Under the pieces are notes generated by a model. That model was not told the origin of the DNA, ran no database searches, and saw nothing but the letters and a program-made list of their open reading frames with translations. Positions 37,033 through 47,554 of a DNA stretch of 50,480 nucleotides are shown in pieces. Both the position numbers and the translations under genes were made by a program. Each line of letters begins with the position of its first letter. Position 1 is the first letter of the stretch. Source of the DNA: Xenorhabdus innexi (GTDB taxonomy: Bacteria; Pseudomonadota; Gammaproteobacteria; Enterobacterales; Enterobacteriaceae); NCBI RefSeq assembly GCF_002632485.1, contig NZ_NIBU01000026.1:1-50480 (forward strand), in the 5' to 3' direction.

Positions 37033-39327
37033 TCAGAAGCGGGCATTGATACCCAGACTGAAATTGTAATTTGGATCTTGTGAACTGCCTTCATTGCGGG
37101 TAACAGAAGCGAAACCGTGTATATTGCCGAACAAATTGGCATTTGCACCTATTGTATATTCCCGCCAGTCTTTGTTCTGTTTGCTGCTATCCATAACAAA
37201 CGATGCTTTGGTTGAGTTAAGGGCACTGCGCATTTTGTACTGGGTATCGCCGAACTGATGATGAAATTGCACGGAAGCATAAGGGTTAACACGACCCAAT
37301 TGAGTATCTACCCGCCAGCCCAGTGTGCCGATTTTAGAGGTGTAGCTTTGATCACTAAAATGCATGGCGGAACTGTTATCGCCGGATTCACGATAACCTT
37401 TCACATCACCTTTATCCCAGCTGAACTGTACAATCGGGCTGGTGGTTACCATATCGATGACAGGAATATCCCAGTTGGCAGTAATACGGGCACCCCATTG
37501 TTTACCGGTGGTTGAGCCGATTTCTTTGCGGGTTGCTTTTCCCAGTTGAATGCTACGAATCAGGCTGTCGTAATTGGTTCGGGCGTAGTGAATATCACCG
37601 CTCAGCCACGCATTATCAAATACATTCCATAACGCATAACCGGCTGCCACATGCCCATTTCCTTCGTAGGTAAAATCAGAAACAGGGGAGCGATCAAATT
37701 TATTATTGGAGTACAGCGCTCCCAGTAAAAAGCCTTCCGCTAATTGGTAATCACCACCTAAGTTAAAGGAATCCTGACGGTTATTGGTATAGCCACCGAA
37801 GACACCAAATTTACCCTGTTCATTACCATTGCTGCGCAGTTGTTGCAGGTGACCATCAAGGGAAGCTCGAGTGCCTTTCACCGGAACACGGTTGACCTGA
37901 TTCAGGGTCATGACTTGTGATGGAGCGATATAGATAGACTCGATATATTGGCTGATTAATTCTTGTGCTAGTGTTGAAGCATGAAAATTATCACTGAATA
38001 TAAATTGTTTACTGCGATCAAAACTTTCTTGTCCAATGTTACATTTATCAGCACCAATACTGAAACCACAGCCATAACCAAGATTATTATCAAAACCATA
38101 ACTCAGAGGATTAGCGATAACTTCATGTAACAGGCCGTAGATATCTGCCCGCAGGATATTACCATTACTTTGGTTAATGATATTCTCTACCTGATTGTTA
38201 TATTCTTCAGTGTATTTTGTCGCAATAGCGCTGGCTTTGGCATACCCTTCTGCCAGTTTTTCTCCCATTTCTTTGGGGCTGATTCCATATTCTGTCGCCA
38301 TTGTTTGCATTATTTCTTCAGCTATTTGCTTAACTATTTCGTCAGCTTTTTCTTTAGGCAGGTCTTTTATCCGGTTTTTAACTTGGTTTTCAGCCTCTTT
38401 TAGGATCATGCTTTCAGCTTCTTTTCTGACTCCATCAAAGACACTTTTAAGAGCCAGCTCACGACCTTCACCACTAGGAATAATCGCCTTGTTAATGTCA
38501 GTATGAATTTTATGTAATATTCCTTTTATAGCCGTATCAATTGCATCATTAATGTGCTGTTTGATCTGATCCGGCGCTACTCCTTGTTCCATGAATTCTT
38601 TTGTTAATTTCGGTGCTGAGATAGCGGTTAATGCTGGTTTTATTCCTTCCCTTAAAATTTCTTCTAATAATCTGGGGGTTGTTCCCAGATCAGGTACGTT
38701 TGGAGCGATAACCAACCCAGCTCCGTTATCGGCTATATATCTGATTTGATTTCCGGCGGCTTCTGCACTTTCTTTAAGAATAAGTTCGGGGTTTCTGTAA
38801 ATTGAAACTTTAGGGATATTCTGATTTCCGATAGTTTCGGCATTTCTCTTACGAGTGATTTCAGGACTTCGGAAAGGTGAAATTTGAGAGGTTTTCTGTA
38901 TTTTTAAGGCATTATATAAGGCAAATTTAATATCATTGCCACCTATCCAATGGACATAAATTTTGTTTGGGCTGAACCTGTGGTTATGTTGAGCAAGATA
39001 GGCTTCTAATTGTTCTTGTGTAGTCGATTCGTTTGGATTTTTATGTCCTGATCCTTCAGTGAACATTTTTATAGGAATGGCAGTTGCTCCGCCTTTTGGA
39101 ACATTGATACAGTCACGTTTTGGATTATTTGGGTCATGATCTTTTGACTCTTTACCTGTGAGTTTTTTGGCAACATCATATTTATATGACGAATTCTTCT
39201 CCGTTGTGAATTCTTCATCACTTAAACTATCTCCAAAAACACAGAAGTCATTATAAGACAGAGCATTAGCAACGGTGCTGATTGAAAGTGCTAACAGAGC
39301 AGGTGCAAATAAAAAAGCCTTTTTCAC
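37033..39327 (-). CDS. GDSL lipase/esterase autotransporter 2, divergent
   Basis: 764 aa from the GTG at 39325-39327. I choose this over the ATG at 39333 because the paralogues share GGAGAA, then 5 nt, then the start before KKA, and because it gives the signal peptide VKKAFLFAPALLALSIST. Block I is altered (FGDSLSDEEF; the usual SGN is missing) and block II is unusual (INVPKGGA instead of GTNYAEGGA). HWIGGND remains; block V is SDNFHA, keeping Asp and His but not the Pro. An internal duplication (38747-38875) and a long charged, coiled-coil-like insert (KEAENQVKNRIKDLPKEKADEIV region) lengthen the passenger. The barrel (about 490-764) ends in NFSLGINARF and is close to the others. It is either an enzyme with changed specificity or losing activity. 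Confidence 0.9.
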   Translation of the reverse strand: MKKAFLFAPALLALSISTVANALSYNDFCVFGDSLSDEEFTTEKNSSYKYDVAKKLTGKESKDHDPNNPKRDCINVPKGGATAIPIKMFTEGSGHKNPNESTTQEQLEAYLAQHNHRFSPNKIYVHWIGGNDIKFALYNALKIQKTSQISPFRSPEITRKRNAETIGNQNIPKVSIYRNPELILKESAEAAGNQIRYIADNGAGLVIAPNVPDLGTTPRLLEEILREGIKPALTAISAPKLTKEFMEQGVAPDQIKQHINDAIDTAIKGILHKIHTDINKAIIPSGEGRELALKSVFDGVRKEAESMILKEAENQVKNRIKDLPKEKADEIVKQIAEEIMQTMATEYGISPKEMGEKLAEGYAKASAIATKYTEEYNNQVENIINQSNGNILRADIYGLLHEVIANPLSYGFDNNLGYGCGFSIGADKCNIGQESFDRSKQFIFSDNFHASTLAQELISQYIESIYIAPSQVMTLNQVNRVPVKGTRASLDGHLQQLRSNGNEQGKFGVFGGYTNNRQDSFNLGGDYQLAEGFLLGALYSNNKFDRSPVSDFTYEGNGHVAAGYALWNVFDNAWLSGDIHYARTNYDSLIRSIQLGKATRKEIGSTTGKQWGARITANWDIPVIDMVTTSPIVQFSWDKGDVKGYRESGDNSSAMHFSDQSYTSKIGTLGWRVDTQLGRVNPYASVQFHHQFGDTQYKMRSALNSTKASFVMDSSKQNKDWREYTIGANANLFGNIHGFASVTRNEGSSQDPNYNFSLGINARF

Positions 39328-39744
39328 TGGCATTCTCCATAAACAGTTTTTGTTATTTATCAACACCCCGATTTTTTAATAGCGAAGTCTGAGCAGCGCC
39401 TTTTCATAAGGTTTGAGATGCTGACAGGTTAAATGTTTTGTGACTACGATCAAATTGTTAACCTATTGATAACAACTGACAGAGATTAAGTATGTTAAAC
39501 CGGAAAAAATAATCCATATTGCATTGAATTATTTGTAAGTAATGTGATATCAGACCAGTGAATCTGAAATAGTTACTCAGAACATTTATGTTATTTAAAT
39601 GTTGGATTATATGTTGTTTGGGGCTTGCGGAAAGGGCTGGAAGAGAATCAGACAAAACGCAAAGCAACGATACTGTTGCCCTGCGTTTTAATTAATCAAC
39701 TGATTAAAATTAGTCAGCTGATCACAAACTTATTGCCTACAAAA
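39328..39744. promoter_or_regulatory. Leader of lipase 2 and 3' end of lipase 3
   Basis: 417 nt. The right-hand part has a two-step hairpin 39654-39689 serving lipase 3. The left-hand part (39331-39430) is the 5' leader of lipase 2 and resembles the lipase 3 leader: shared GGAGAATGC, an A/T tract, a small hairpin (CCTT 39399-39402 / AAGG 39408-39411) and GATGCTGACAGGTT. No gene is convincing; a 69-codon minus frame here looks like chance. Confidence 0.5.
39654..39689 (-). terminator. Terminator of lipase 3
   Basis: Stem AAAACGCA (39654-39661) / TGCGTTTT (39682-39689) with an inner stem GCAAC/GTTGC (39664-39668 / 39675-39679) and a 6 nt loop, ending in TTTT on the minus strand, 56 nt past the stop of lipase 3. 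Confidence 0.85.
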
Positions 39745-41856
39745 TCAGAAACGGGCATTGATACCCAGATTGAAGTTGTAGTTAGCATCTTGTGAGCTGC
39801 CTTCATTACGGGTCACGGAAGCAAAACTGGATATGTTACCAAACAGGTTCGCGTTCGCACCGATAGTATATGCGCGCCAGTCTTTGCTCTGTTTTCCACT
39901 CTCTACAACAAAGGAGGTTTTGGTGGAATTGATGGAACTACGCAGTTTGTACTGGGTATCACCGAACTGGTGATTAAACTGCACGGAAGCATAAGGGTTA
40001 ACACGACCCAATTGCGTATCTACACGCCAGCCCAGGGTTGCAATTTTAGAGGTGTAATTCTGATCTCTGAAGTACATGGAAGTGCTTTTATGGCCGGTTT
40101 CATGGTAGCTTTTTACATTACCTTTATCCCAGCTGAACTGTACAATCGGGCTGGTGGTCATGATATCGGTGACAGGAATATCCCAGTTGGCAGTAATACG
40201 GGCACCCCATTGCTTACCGGTAGTTGAGCCGACTTCTCTGCGGGTTGCTTGCCCCAGTTTAATGCTACGGGTCAAGCTGCTGTAATTAATATCAGCATAG
40301 TGAAGATCACCACTTAACCATGCTTTGTCAAATACGTTCCACAAACCATAGGCAGTTGCGACATCTGCATCACTTTCATAGGAGAAGTTAGAAGTCGGGG
40401 AGCGTTCAGTATTATCGTTAGAATACAAAGCACCCAGTAACAGGCTTTCTGTCAACTGATAATCACCACCTAAGGTAAAGGTAGTATTGCGGCCGCCGGT
40501 AAAACCACCGAAGACACCAATTTTACCCTGATCATTACCACCGCTACGCAATTGTTGCAGGTGACCATCAAGGGAACTACGAGTACCCTTAACCGGCGCA
40601 CGGTTGACCTGATTCAGGGTCATCACCTGTGATGGGGCAATATAGATGGACTCGATATATTGGCCTATGATTTCGTGTGCAAGTGGGGTTGGGTGGAAGT
40701 GATCAGAGAATAAAAACTTTCTGCCCTTATCTTCCTTTATAGTACATATACTCGCAGATACTCCTTGCGGGCATTCATAACCTAATGTGTTGCTAATACC
40801 ATAAGGAAGTGGATTATCTATCACTTCTTTTAATAGACCATTAACATCGGCACGTAAAATATTGCCCCCGCTTTTGCTGATCTCAGTATCGACTTTTTCG
40901 TTGTAGCCATCAGTAAGCCTTGTAGCCCCTTCACTGGCACCATCATAGGCAGTAATAAGTTGCTTATATAATTCGTTGGTTTTAGCGTTAATTTCTGCTT
41001 CAACTTCAGCTTTTTCCTCTGGGGTTGTGGCTTTGTCCTTTTTATCTTTAAGTGATTTTTCGGCGGCTTGTTCTGCAACTACTTTCAATGCACCTTTAAG
41101 AACCATACGGTTAATTGCGCCAGATGGAGTATCATTTTTATTAATTCCATCATGGACTGCTGTTAAAGTTTCATTAATTTTTTCTTTAATAGGATTTTTT
41201 TGCTCATCAGGCAAATCATCAAAAGTGTTGGGGTCAATATGATTAGGTTCTAAAGCTTGGCGAATTATAGCCTGACTAAGTAAAGTTTCTAACATCCTCG
41301 GAGTAGTGCCGACGTCAGGTACAGTTGGTGCAATGATCAATCCGGCACCAGCGTTCACCAATTGATTAATCTGCCGTGATGCTTCCATTGCACTTTTTCC
41401 AACCATCTCATGTGGTTTAGAAGGATCTTTTGGATTTTTGCTACCTGCGATCAAAGCTGCTGCGAGGTCATTACCACCTACCCAATGGATATAGATACCA
41501 TTAGAGTCTGCTTTTCCATTTGTACTCTGAAAATATTTATTGAGTTGTTCAGCTGTGGTATTAGACTTTTGGTCTTCGATTGTAGTTGCTATGGCACCAC
41601 CTTTAGCATAGTTGGTACCATTCTGTTTTTTATCTGAAGAAGGCTCTAAGTTACTGCCAGTCAGTCTTCGGGAAAGATATTCATTATAAAGTTCGCTGAT
41701 TTCACCGTTCGTTGTAAAACGTTTTACGTTTTTAGTATTCCCAGTATCACTCAAACTATCGCCAAAAACATAAACCTTGTTATACGTCTGAGCATAAGAA
41801 ACGGTGCTGATTGAAAGTGCTAACAGTGCTGGTGTAAATAAAAATGCCTTTTTCAT
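39745..41856 (-). CDS. GDSL lipase/esterase autotransporter 3
   Basis: 703 aa starting at ATG 41854-41856; an ATG 6 nt earlier is too close to the AAGGAG ribosome site. Signal peptide about 1-24 (MKKAFLFTPALLALSIST...SYA). All GDSL blocks are canonical: FGDSLSDTGN, GTNYAKGGA, HWVGGND and SDHFHP. A charged Lys/Glu-rich insert in the passenger (KSLKDKKDKATTPEEKAEVE area, about residues 265-295) is probably helical. The C-terminal barrel (about 430-703) ends in NFNLGINARF. Closely related to lipase 2 in barrel, signal peptide and 5' leader, and more distantly to lipase 1, so the trio arose by local duplications. Likely a surface-exposed lipase/esterase. Confidence 0.92.
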   Translation of the reverse strand: MKKAFLFTPALLALSISTVSYAQTYNKVYVFGDSLSDTGNTKNVKRFTTNGEISELYNEYLSRRLTGSNLEPSSDKKQNGTNYAKGGAIATTIEDQKSNTTAEQLNKYFQSTNGKADSNGIYIHWVGGNDLAAALIAGSKNPKDPSKPHEMVGKSAMEASRQINQLVNAGAGLIIAPTVPDVGTTPRMLETLLSQAIIRQALEPNHIDPNTFDDLPDEQKNPIKEKINETLTAVHDGINKNDTPSGAINRMVLKGALKVVAEQAAEKSLKDKKDKATTPEEKAEVEAEINAKTNELYKQLITAYDGASEGATRLTDGYNEKVDTEISKSGGNILRADVNGLLKEVIDNPLPYGISNTLGYECPQGVSASICTIKEDKGRKFLFSDHFHPTPLAHEIIGQYIESIYIAPSQVMTLNQVNRAPVKGTRSSLDGHLQQLRSGGNDQGKIGVFGGFTGGRNTTFTLGGDYQLTESLLLGALYSNDNTERSPTSNFSYESDADVATAYGLWNVFDKAWLSGDLHYADINYSSLTRSIKLGQATRREVGSTTGKQWGARITANWDIPVTDIMTTSPIVQFSWDKGNVKSYHETGHKSTSMYFRDQNYTSKIATLGWRVDTQLGRVNPYASVQFNHQFGDTQYKLRSSINSTKTSFVVESGKQSKDWRAYTIGANANLFGNISSFASVTRNEGSSQDANYNFNLGINARF

Positions 41857-42340
41857 TAGCATTCTCCTTAAAATTGTTTTTATTTATCAGCGAGATCGTC
41901 TTTTTTAACGGCAAAGCCAAAGCGACGCCTCTTCACAATATAGAGGTGCTGATAGGTTGAATTGATATTTTGCTGGTTAGGGTAATAATCTGTTTCATCA
42001 GAAAATTTTAACTTTTCCGATAAAAAATAGTTACTAACATAATTGTTGTTTTTTTAAGGTATTTTTATCGTCAGTTTTCAAAACGGCGACAGGTTAGCAG
42101 CAACTACACAGGCGCACCAGTATTGTTACGCTTATGAAGGACTGGACGTACCAGATGATTTGTTATGCACTTATGTGACTGTTTTTTTTCTGTTCTGATA
42201 GATAGGTGAAGATTTTACTGGAGAGGATAATCATAACTCAGATTAACTTGTTGATATAGGTAATAATTTTATATAGATGAATATTATTCTTCTTAATTAA
42301 ATCAATTCATGATTATTTTATTTGATTATTATTAAAACAG
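41857..42340. promoter_or_regulatory. Lipase 3 leader and promoter region
   Basis: About 480 nt without a gene. The part next to lipase 3 (41857-41955) is its leader, with a hairpin CCTCT (41928-41932) / AGAGG (41942-41946) and GGTGCTGATAGGTT matching the lipase 2 leader. Further right the sequence is AT-rich. A 37-codon frame without a start codon (about 42024-42137) is not recognisable. No trace of dauA is seen. Confidence 0.4.
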
Positions 42341-42376
42341 AAAAACCCGTTGGTACAGATGCACCAACGGGTTTTT
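42341..42376 (-). terminator. prs terminator
   Basis: 14 bp perfect stem (42341-42354 / 42363-42376, core ACCCGTTGGT) with an 8 nt loop, A's to the left and T's to the right, so it can act on both strands. It lies 64 nt past the prs stop. Confidence 0.92.
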
Positions 42377-42439
42377 TCAGCGATGAATTATTTAATCACT
42401 TGTATAAGTTTGTGCTCGAAATCTGCACTAACTTGTACC

Positions 42440-43426
<987 letters not shown>

Positions 43427-44296
43427 TTATCCCAGAGTGGCATTTTCGCAGCGAAATGTATGCAATGGTGAAATATTAACGCCACGCGCAACAAAGCCCT
43501 GCATCCACTCTGGGGCTTGATTTAACACCTTACGGGCTGATGCTTCTGATTCGAACTCGCCGAAAACACATGCACCCGTCCCGGTTAGGCGTGACGGGGT
43601 GTATTCTAACAGCCATGAAAGAAGCTGTTCAACCTCACGAAAACGTTTTCTTGCGATCAGCTCACAATCATTTTTAAATGGCGCCTGTAATAATGCAGGC
43701 AGAGTGCGGATTGGAGAATTTCTTTTTAATTCAGGATCAGTGAATATTTTTGCGGTCGGGATCTCAATTCCGGGGTGAGCAACCAGAAACCATTTCTCTT
43801 CAGGCGAGGCTGGCTGGAGTTTTTCACCGATACCTTCGGCAAAAGCGGCGTGACCTTTAACGAATACCGGAACGTCAGCACCGAGAGTAACACCAAGTTG
43901 TGCCAGTTCATCATCCGACAGATTTGTCTGCCAATGATAGTTCAGGGCAATCAGCACTGTTGCTGCGTTAGAAGAGCCGCCACCCAGACCTCCGCCCATC
44001 GGCAGACGCTTATCAATCTGGATGTCTGCACCCCGGTATTGGGTGAAGATTGACTGTTTCCCTGCATATTCCTGTAATAATCGTGCGGCACGCACGATCA
44101 AATTATCGTCATGTGGCACGCCCTTAACTGGGGTCAGCAGGCGGAGCTGATCATCCTGACGGGGAGTAATGGTGATTTCATCACCGTAATCCAGAAACTG
44201 AAACAGTGTTTGTAGCTCATGATAGCCATCAGCACGGCGTCCAGTGATATATAAAAATAAATTTAATTTTGCCGGAGAAGGCCAGGTTAAAGTCAT
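43427..44296 (-). CDS. ispE: 4-diphosphocytidyl-2-C-methyl-D-erythritol kinase
   Basis: 289 aa (E. coli 283). GHMP-family kinase phosphorylating CDP-ME in the MEP isoprenoid pathway. The N-terminal substrate site [19 protein letters not shown] and the ATP-binding glycine loop [14 protein letters not shown] are intact, as is the GTGACVF C-terminal motif. Its start overlaps the lolB stop by one base (TAATG read on the minus strand), so translation is coupled. lolB-ispE-prs is the standard enterobacterial order. Confidence 0.97.
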   Translation of the reverse strand: MTLTWPSPAKLNLFLYITGRRADGYHELQTLFQFLDYGDEITITPRQDDQLRLLTPVKGVPHDDNLIVRAARLLQEYAGKQSIFTQYRGADIQIDKRLPMGGGLGGGSSNAATVLIALNYHWQTNLSDDELAQLGVTLGADVPVFVKGHAAFAEGIGEKLQPASPEEKWFLVAHPGIEIPTAKIFTDPELKRNSPIRTLPALLQAPFKNDCELIARKRFREVEQLLSWLLEYTPSRLTGTGACVFGEFESEASARKVLNQAPEWMQGFVARGVNISPLHTFRCENATLG

Positions 44297-44913
44297 TATT
44301 GGGTAGTCCAGTTATCCATTTTGAGTTTAATACGGTTTTTACCCTGGGTCAGTTCCAGCCGGTTCGGTAAAGCGGGAGTAATTGAAGTATCGTATCCCTG
44401 ATAATTTACCTGCCAGATTTCACCATTTTCTTTGTCGCTTACCGACTTAAGCAGATAGTTTTTATCCAACTGAAAATTAAGGGCATTTCCGGGAAGGCCG
44501 ATAATCCAGCTTTTCAGATTATCCAAAGGAATATTCATATTGGTGAGCTGATAAATCAGTTCTTCCGGATTATCACTAATATATTTTTTCCCTTCATTGT
44601 CCGTAATCCGGGTCATATTAGGCTGAACAGATAATTCCAGTTCAGTTGTTCCTAATGGATTCAGCAGAAGCAGCTTGTAGTTATTTGCCGAATATTGTTG
44701 CCAGAAAAAACGGGCATACACTTTTTTTTCATTTGCCAGATAAGCGAAAGAGCCACGGGTCTGATAATGAGTCAAATTTTGCAGTTGTGCTTTGCGATTA
44801 TTCCATTGCGGAGAGTTATCTGACCCTGTTCCGTCGGGTGCCTGCGTGACGGTACAGGCCGTCAGCAGAACTGCGGAGAGGGGGAGTAAACGAAAAAATG
44901 ACGATATTTTCAT
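44296..44913 (-). CDS. lolB: Outer-membrane lipoprotein receptor LolB
   Basis: 205 aa from the ATG at 44911-44913 (E. coli 207); a longer frame to 44976 adds 21 residues ahead of the signal peptide and is rejected. Lipoprotein signal [20 protein letters not shown] with lipobox LTAC, lipidated Cys20. LolB receives lipoproteins from LolA and inserts them in the outer membrane. The mature part has the LolA/LolB-like half-barrel pattern (WNNRKAQLQ...TRGSFAYL). AGGG about 9 nt upstream fits a ribosome site. Divergent from hemA. Confidence 0.96.
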   Translation of the reverse strand: MKISSFFRLLPLSAVLLTACTVTQAPDGTGSDNSPQWNNRKAQLQNLTHYQTRGSFAYLANEKKVYARFFWQQYSANNYKLLLLNPLGTTELELSVQPNMTRITDNEGKKYISDNPEELIYQLTNMNIPLDNLKSWIIGLPGNALNFQLDKNYLLKSVSDKENGEIWQVNYQGYDTSITPALPNRLELTQGKNRIKLKMDNWTTQ

Positions 44914-45179
44914 AAGGTAGCCCTTGGGGTATAGATTGGGTATAGAGACGTGCGATAGCGAATAATGTGTTATCAAAGTCTATAATCAGGGAGGTAATTT
45001 AGCGAAGTTTCAGCAAAATTTCCCGAATAATTATAATTGAACTGTTTGATTGACTTTTATTGAACTGTTGCATCAAGTAGAATGCTCACCCAATGAGAGT
45101 CCTTACTAAAGGTGTAGGTTTATGAGAATGATTATTAATATCGTTATGAGCCCATGCCAGATAACTCAACGCAGTTAAA
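44914..45179. promoter_or_regulatory. Divergent lolB-hemA promoter region
   Basis: 266 nt between the lolB and hemA starts, which must carry promoters in both directions. I could not pick confident -35/-10 boxes. No small gene stands out. Confidence 0.5.
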
Positions 45180-46442
45180 ATGACTTTATTAGCACTCGGT
45201 ATAAATCATAAAACAGCGCCTGTTTCTTTGCGTGAACGGGTAGCATTTTCTCCCGATACGATAGGGCTTGCACTTGATAACCTTCTCCGGCAGCCGCTGG
45301 TGAGGGGAGGCGTTGTGTTATCAACCTGTAACCGCACTGAACTGTATCTCAGTGTCGAACAGCAGGATAACCTGAAAGAGCAACTCGTCAATTGGTTATG
45401 CGAATATCACCAGCTGAGCCACGATGAACTCAGTACGAGCCTTTACTGGCATCAGGGAAGTGATGCTGTCAGCCATTTAATGCGGGTCGCTAGCGGGTTG
45501 GATTCACTGGTGCTAGGCGAACCTCAGATTTTAGGTCAGGTGAAAAAGGCTTTTTCTGAATCACAAAGCTACCAATCTTTATCCGGAGAGCTGGAGCGCC
45601 TGTTCCAGAAATCGTTTTCTGTTGCCAAACGGGTCAGAACTGAAACAGAAATCGGAGCGAATGCGGTTTCTGTCGCATTTGCCGCCTGTACGCTTGCCCG
45701 TCAGATTTTCGAATCGCTTTCACAGCTAAACATTCTGCTGGTGGGAGCGGGGGAGACCATTGAGCTTGTCGCTCGTCATCTCAAAGAGCATCGGGTTAAC
45801 CGTCTTATGATTGCTAATCGTACGAAAGAACGTGCATATGCGTTGGCGAACGAGGTTCATGCTGAGGTGATATCCCTGCCTGAAATTGATACCCGTCTGG
45901 CAGAAGCAGATATAGTCATTAGTTCTACTGCCAGTCCTTTGCCGATTATTGGTAAAGGTATGGTTGAACGGGCACTGAAATTACGCCGTAATCAACCCAT
46001 GCTACTGATTGATATTGCTGTTCCCCGTGATATTGAGCCGGATGTTGAGAAATTGAGTGACGTTTATCTGTACAGCGTTGATGATTTACAGGCCATTATT
46101 CAGCAAAATCTTGCTCAACGTAAGGCTGCTGCGGTGGTTGCTGAAGGAATTGTACAACAAGAGAGCACTCATTTTATGGATTGGTTGCGTTCGCAGGGCG
46201 CAGTTAATACAATTCGCGAATATCGGGAACAGGCAGAAAAAATCAGGGCTGAGATGACGGCAAAAGCAATAATGTCTATACAGCAGGGTGCTGATGCAGA
46301 ACAGGTCATCAATCAGTTAACTCACCAATTGACGAATCGTCTGATCCATACACCAACTAAATCACTCCAAAAGGCTGCCAGTGACGGCGATTTAGAACGC
46401 CTGAATCTCCTGCGGGACGGCCTTGGGCTGGATCATAACTAA
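45180..46442 (+). CDS. hemA: Glutamyl-tRNA reductase
   Basis: 420 aa (E. coli 418). First committed step of C5 heme synthesis: reduces glutamyl-tRNA to glutamate-1-semialdehyde with NADPH. Catalytic Cys50 lies in [10 protein letters not shown]; the [19 protein letters not shown] block and Rossmann loop [16 protein letters not shown] are intact, and the C-terminal dimerisation helix region is full length. hemA-prfA-prmC follow the enterobacterial order; prfA starts 29 nt after the stop. The ribosome site is weak. In enterics HemA abundance is controlled by heme-dependent proteolysis at its N-terminus. Confidence 0.98.
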   Translation: MTLLALGINHKTAPVSLRERVAFSPDTIGLALDNLLRQPLVRGGVVLSTCNRTELYLSVEQQDNLKEQLVNWLCEYHQLSHDELSTSLYWHQGSDAVSHLMRVASGLDSLVLGEPQILGQVKKAFSESQSYQSLSGELERLFQKSFSVAKRVRTETEIGANAVSVAFAACTLARQIFESLSQLNILLVGAGETIELVARHLKEHRVNRLMIANRTKERAYALANEVHAEVISLPEIDTRLAEADIVISSTASPLPIIGKGMVERALKLRRNQPMLLIDIAVPRDIEPDVEKLSDVYLYSVDDLQAIIQQNLAQRKAAAVVAEGIVQQESTHFMDWLRSQGAVNTIREYREQAEKIRAEMTAKAIMSIQQGADAEQVINQLTHQLTNRLIHTPTKSLQKAASDGDLERLNLLRDGLGLDHN

Positions 46443-46471
46443 CCCTATTCTAATAAGGTCTGATATTACGA

Positions 46472-47554
46472 ATGAAGCCTTCTATTGTCGCTAAACTGGA
46501 AGCATTGCAAGAACGCCATGAAGAAGTACTGGCTCACCTCGGTGATGCCGAAGTGATCGCTGATCAAGATCGTTTTCGTGCATTATCAAAAGAATATGCT
46601 CAACTTACTGATGTAACTAACTGTTTTAAATCCTGGAAAATAATTCAGGATGATTTACAAACAGCCGAGATGATGCTTGATGATCCTGAAATGAGGGAAA
46701 TGGCGCAGGAAGAACTCAAAGAGGCAAAAATTCGTAATGAAGAGTTGGAACAGCAACTACAGTTATTGCTGTTGCCAAAAGATCCGGATGATGAGCGCAA
46801 CTGTTTTCTGGAAGTCCGTGCGGGAACCGGTGGGGATGAAGCGGCAATATTTGCGGGAGACCTGTTCCGGATGTATAGCCGTTATGCTGAATCACGTCGT
46901 TGGAAAGTAGAGATCATGAGTACCAACGAAGGGGAACATGGCGGTTATAAAGAAGTCATCGCGAAAGTTTCTGGTGAGCAGGTTTACGGGCATTTGAAAT
47001 TTGAGTCAGGTGGTCATCGTGTTCAGCGTGTGCCGGAAACAGAATCTCAGGGGCGTATTCATACTTCTGCCTGTACAGTCGCGGTGTTACCGGAAATTCC
47101 TGAAGCGGAACTGCCGGAAATCAGCCCGGGTGATCTGAAAATTGATACTTTCCGTTCCTCTGGAGCCGGTGGTCAGCACGTTAATACCACGGATTCCGCC
47201 ATCCGAATTACCCATATTCCGACGGGAATTGTCGTGGAATGTCAGGATGAACGCTCACAACATAAAAATAAAGCGAAAGCATTATCTGTGCTGGGTGCCC
47301 GTATCCGTGCTGCCGAAATGCAGAAGCGTCAGGAAGCTGAAGCCTCTGAACGTCGCAATCTTCTGGGTTCCGGTGATCGTTCAGACCGCAACAGAACTTA
47401 CAATTTCCCGCAAGGGCGAGTGACTGATCACCGTATCAACCTGACGTTATATCGTCTTGATGAGGTCATGGAAGGTAAACTGGATATGCTAATCCAGCCA
47501 ATCATTACTGAATATCAGGCTGACCAGTTATCTGCATTGTCAGAGCAGGATTAA
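46472..47554 (+). CDS. prfA: Peptide chain release factor 1
   Basis: 360 aa, as in E. coli. Recognises UAG and UAA stop codons and triggers peptide release. GGQ motif in [15 protein letters not shown]; its Gln is the methylation target of PrmC, encoded next. The stop-codon recognition tripeptide reads Pro-Glu-Thr ([10 protein letters not shown]), where E. coli has Pro-Ala-Thr; the outer Pro and Thr are kept. Its stop overlaps the prmC start by one base (TAATG). Confidence 0.98.
   Translation: MKPSIVAKLEALQERHEEVLAHLGDAEVIADQDRFRALSKEYAQLTDVTNCFKSWKIIQDDLQTAEMMLDDPEMREMAQEELKEAKIRNEELEQQLQLLLLPKDPDDERNCFLEVRAGTGGDEAAIFAGDLFRMYSRYAESRRWKVEIMSTNEGEHGGYKEVIAKVSGEQVYGHLKFESGGHRVQRVPETESQGRIHTSACTVAVLPEIPEAELPEISPGDLKIDTFRSSGAGGQHVNTTDSAIRITHIPTGIVVECQDERSQHKNKAKALSVLGARIRAAEMQKRQEAEASERRNLLGSGDRSDRNRTYNFPQGRVTDHRINLTLYRLDEVMEGKLDMLIQPIITEYQADQLSALSEQD

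Noticed and set aside
39458-39667. 69-codon minus-strand frame between lipases 2 and 3
   Set aside because: Overlaps the lipase 3 terminator, lacks a ribosome site, and its composition looks like chance.
42024-42137. 37-codon open frame upstream of lipase 3
   Set aside because: No start codon, no ribosome site, and no similarity recognised to dauA or any known family.
44914-44976. 21-residue N-terminal extension of LolB
   Set aside because: It would place residues ahead of a clear lipoprotein signal peptide; the ATG at 44911-44913 gives the family length.
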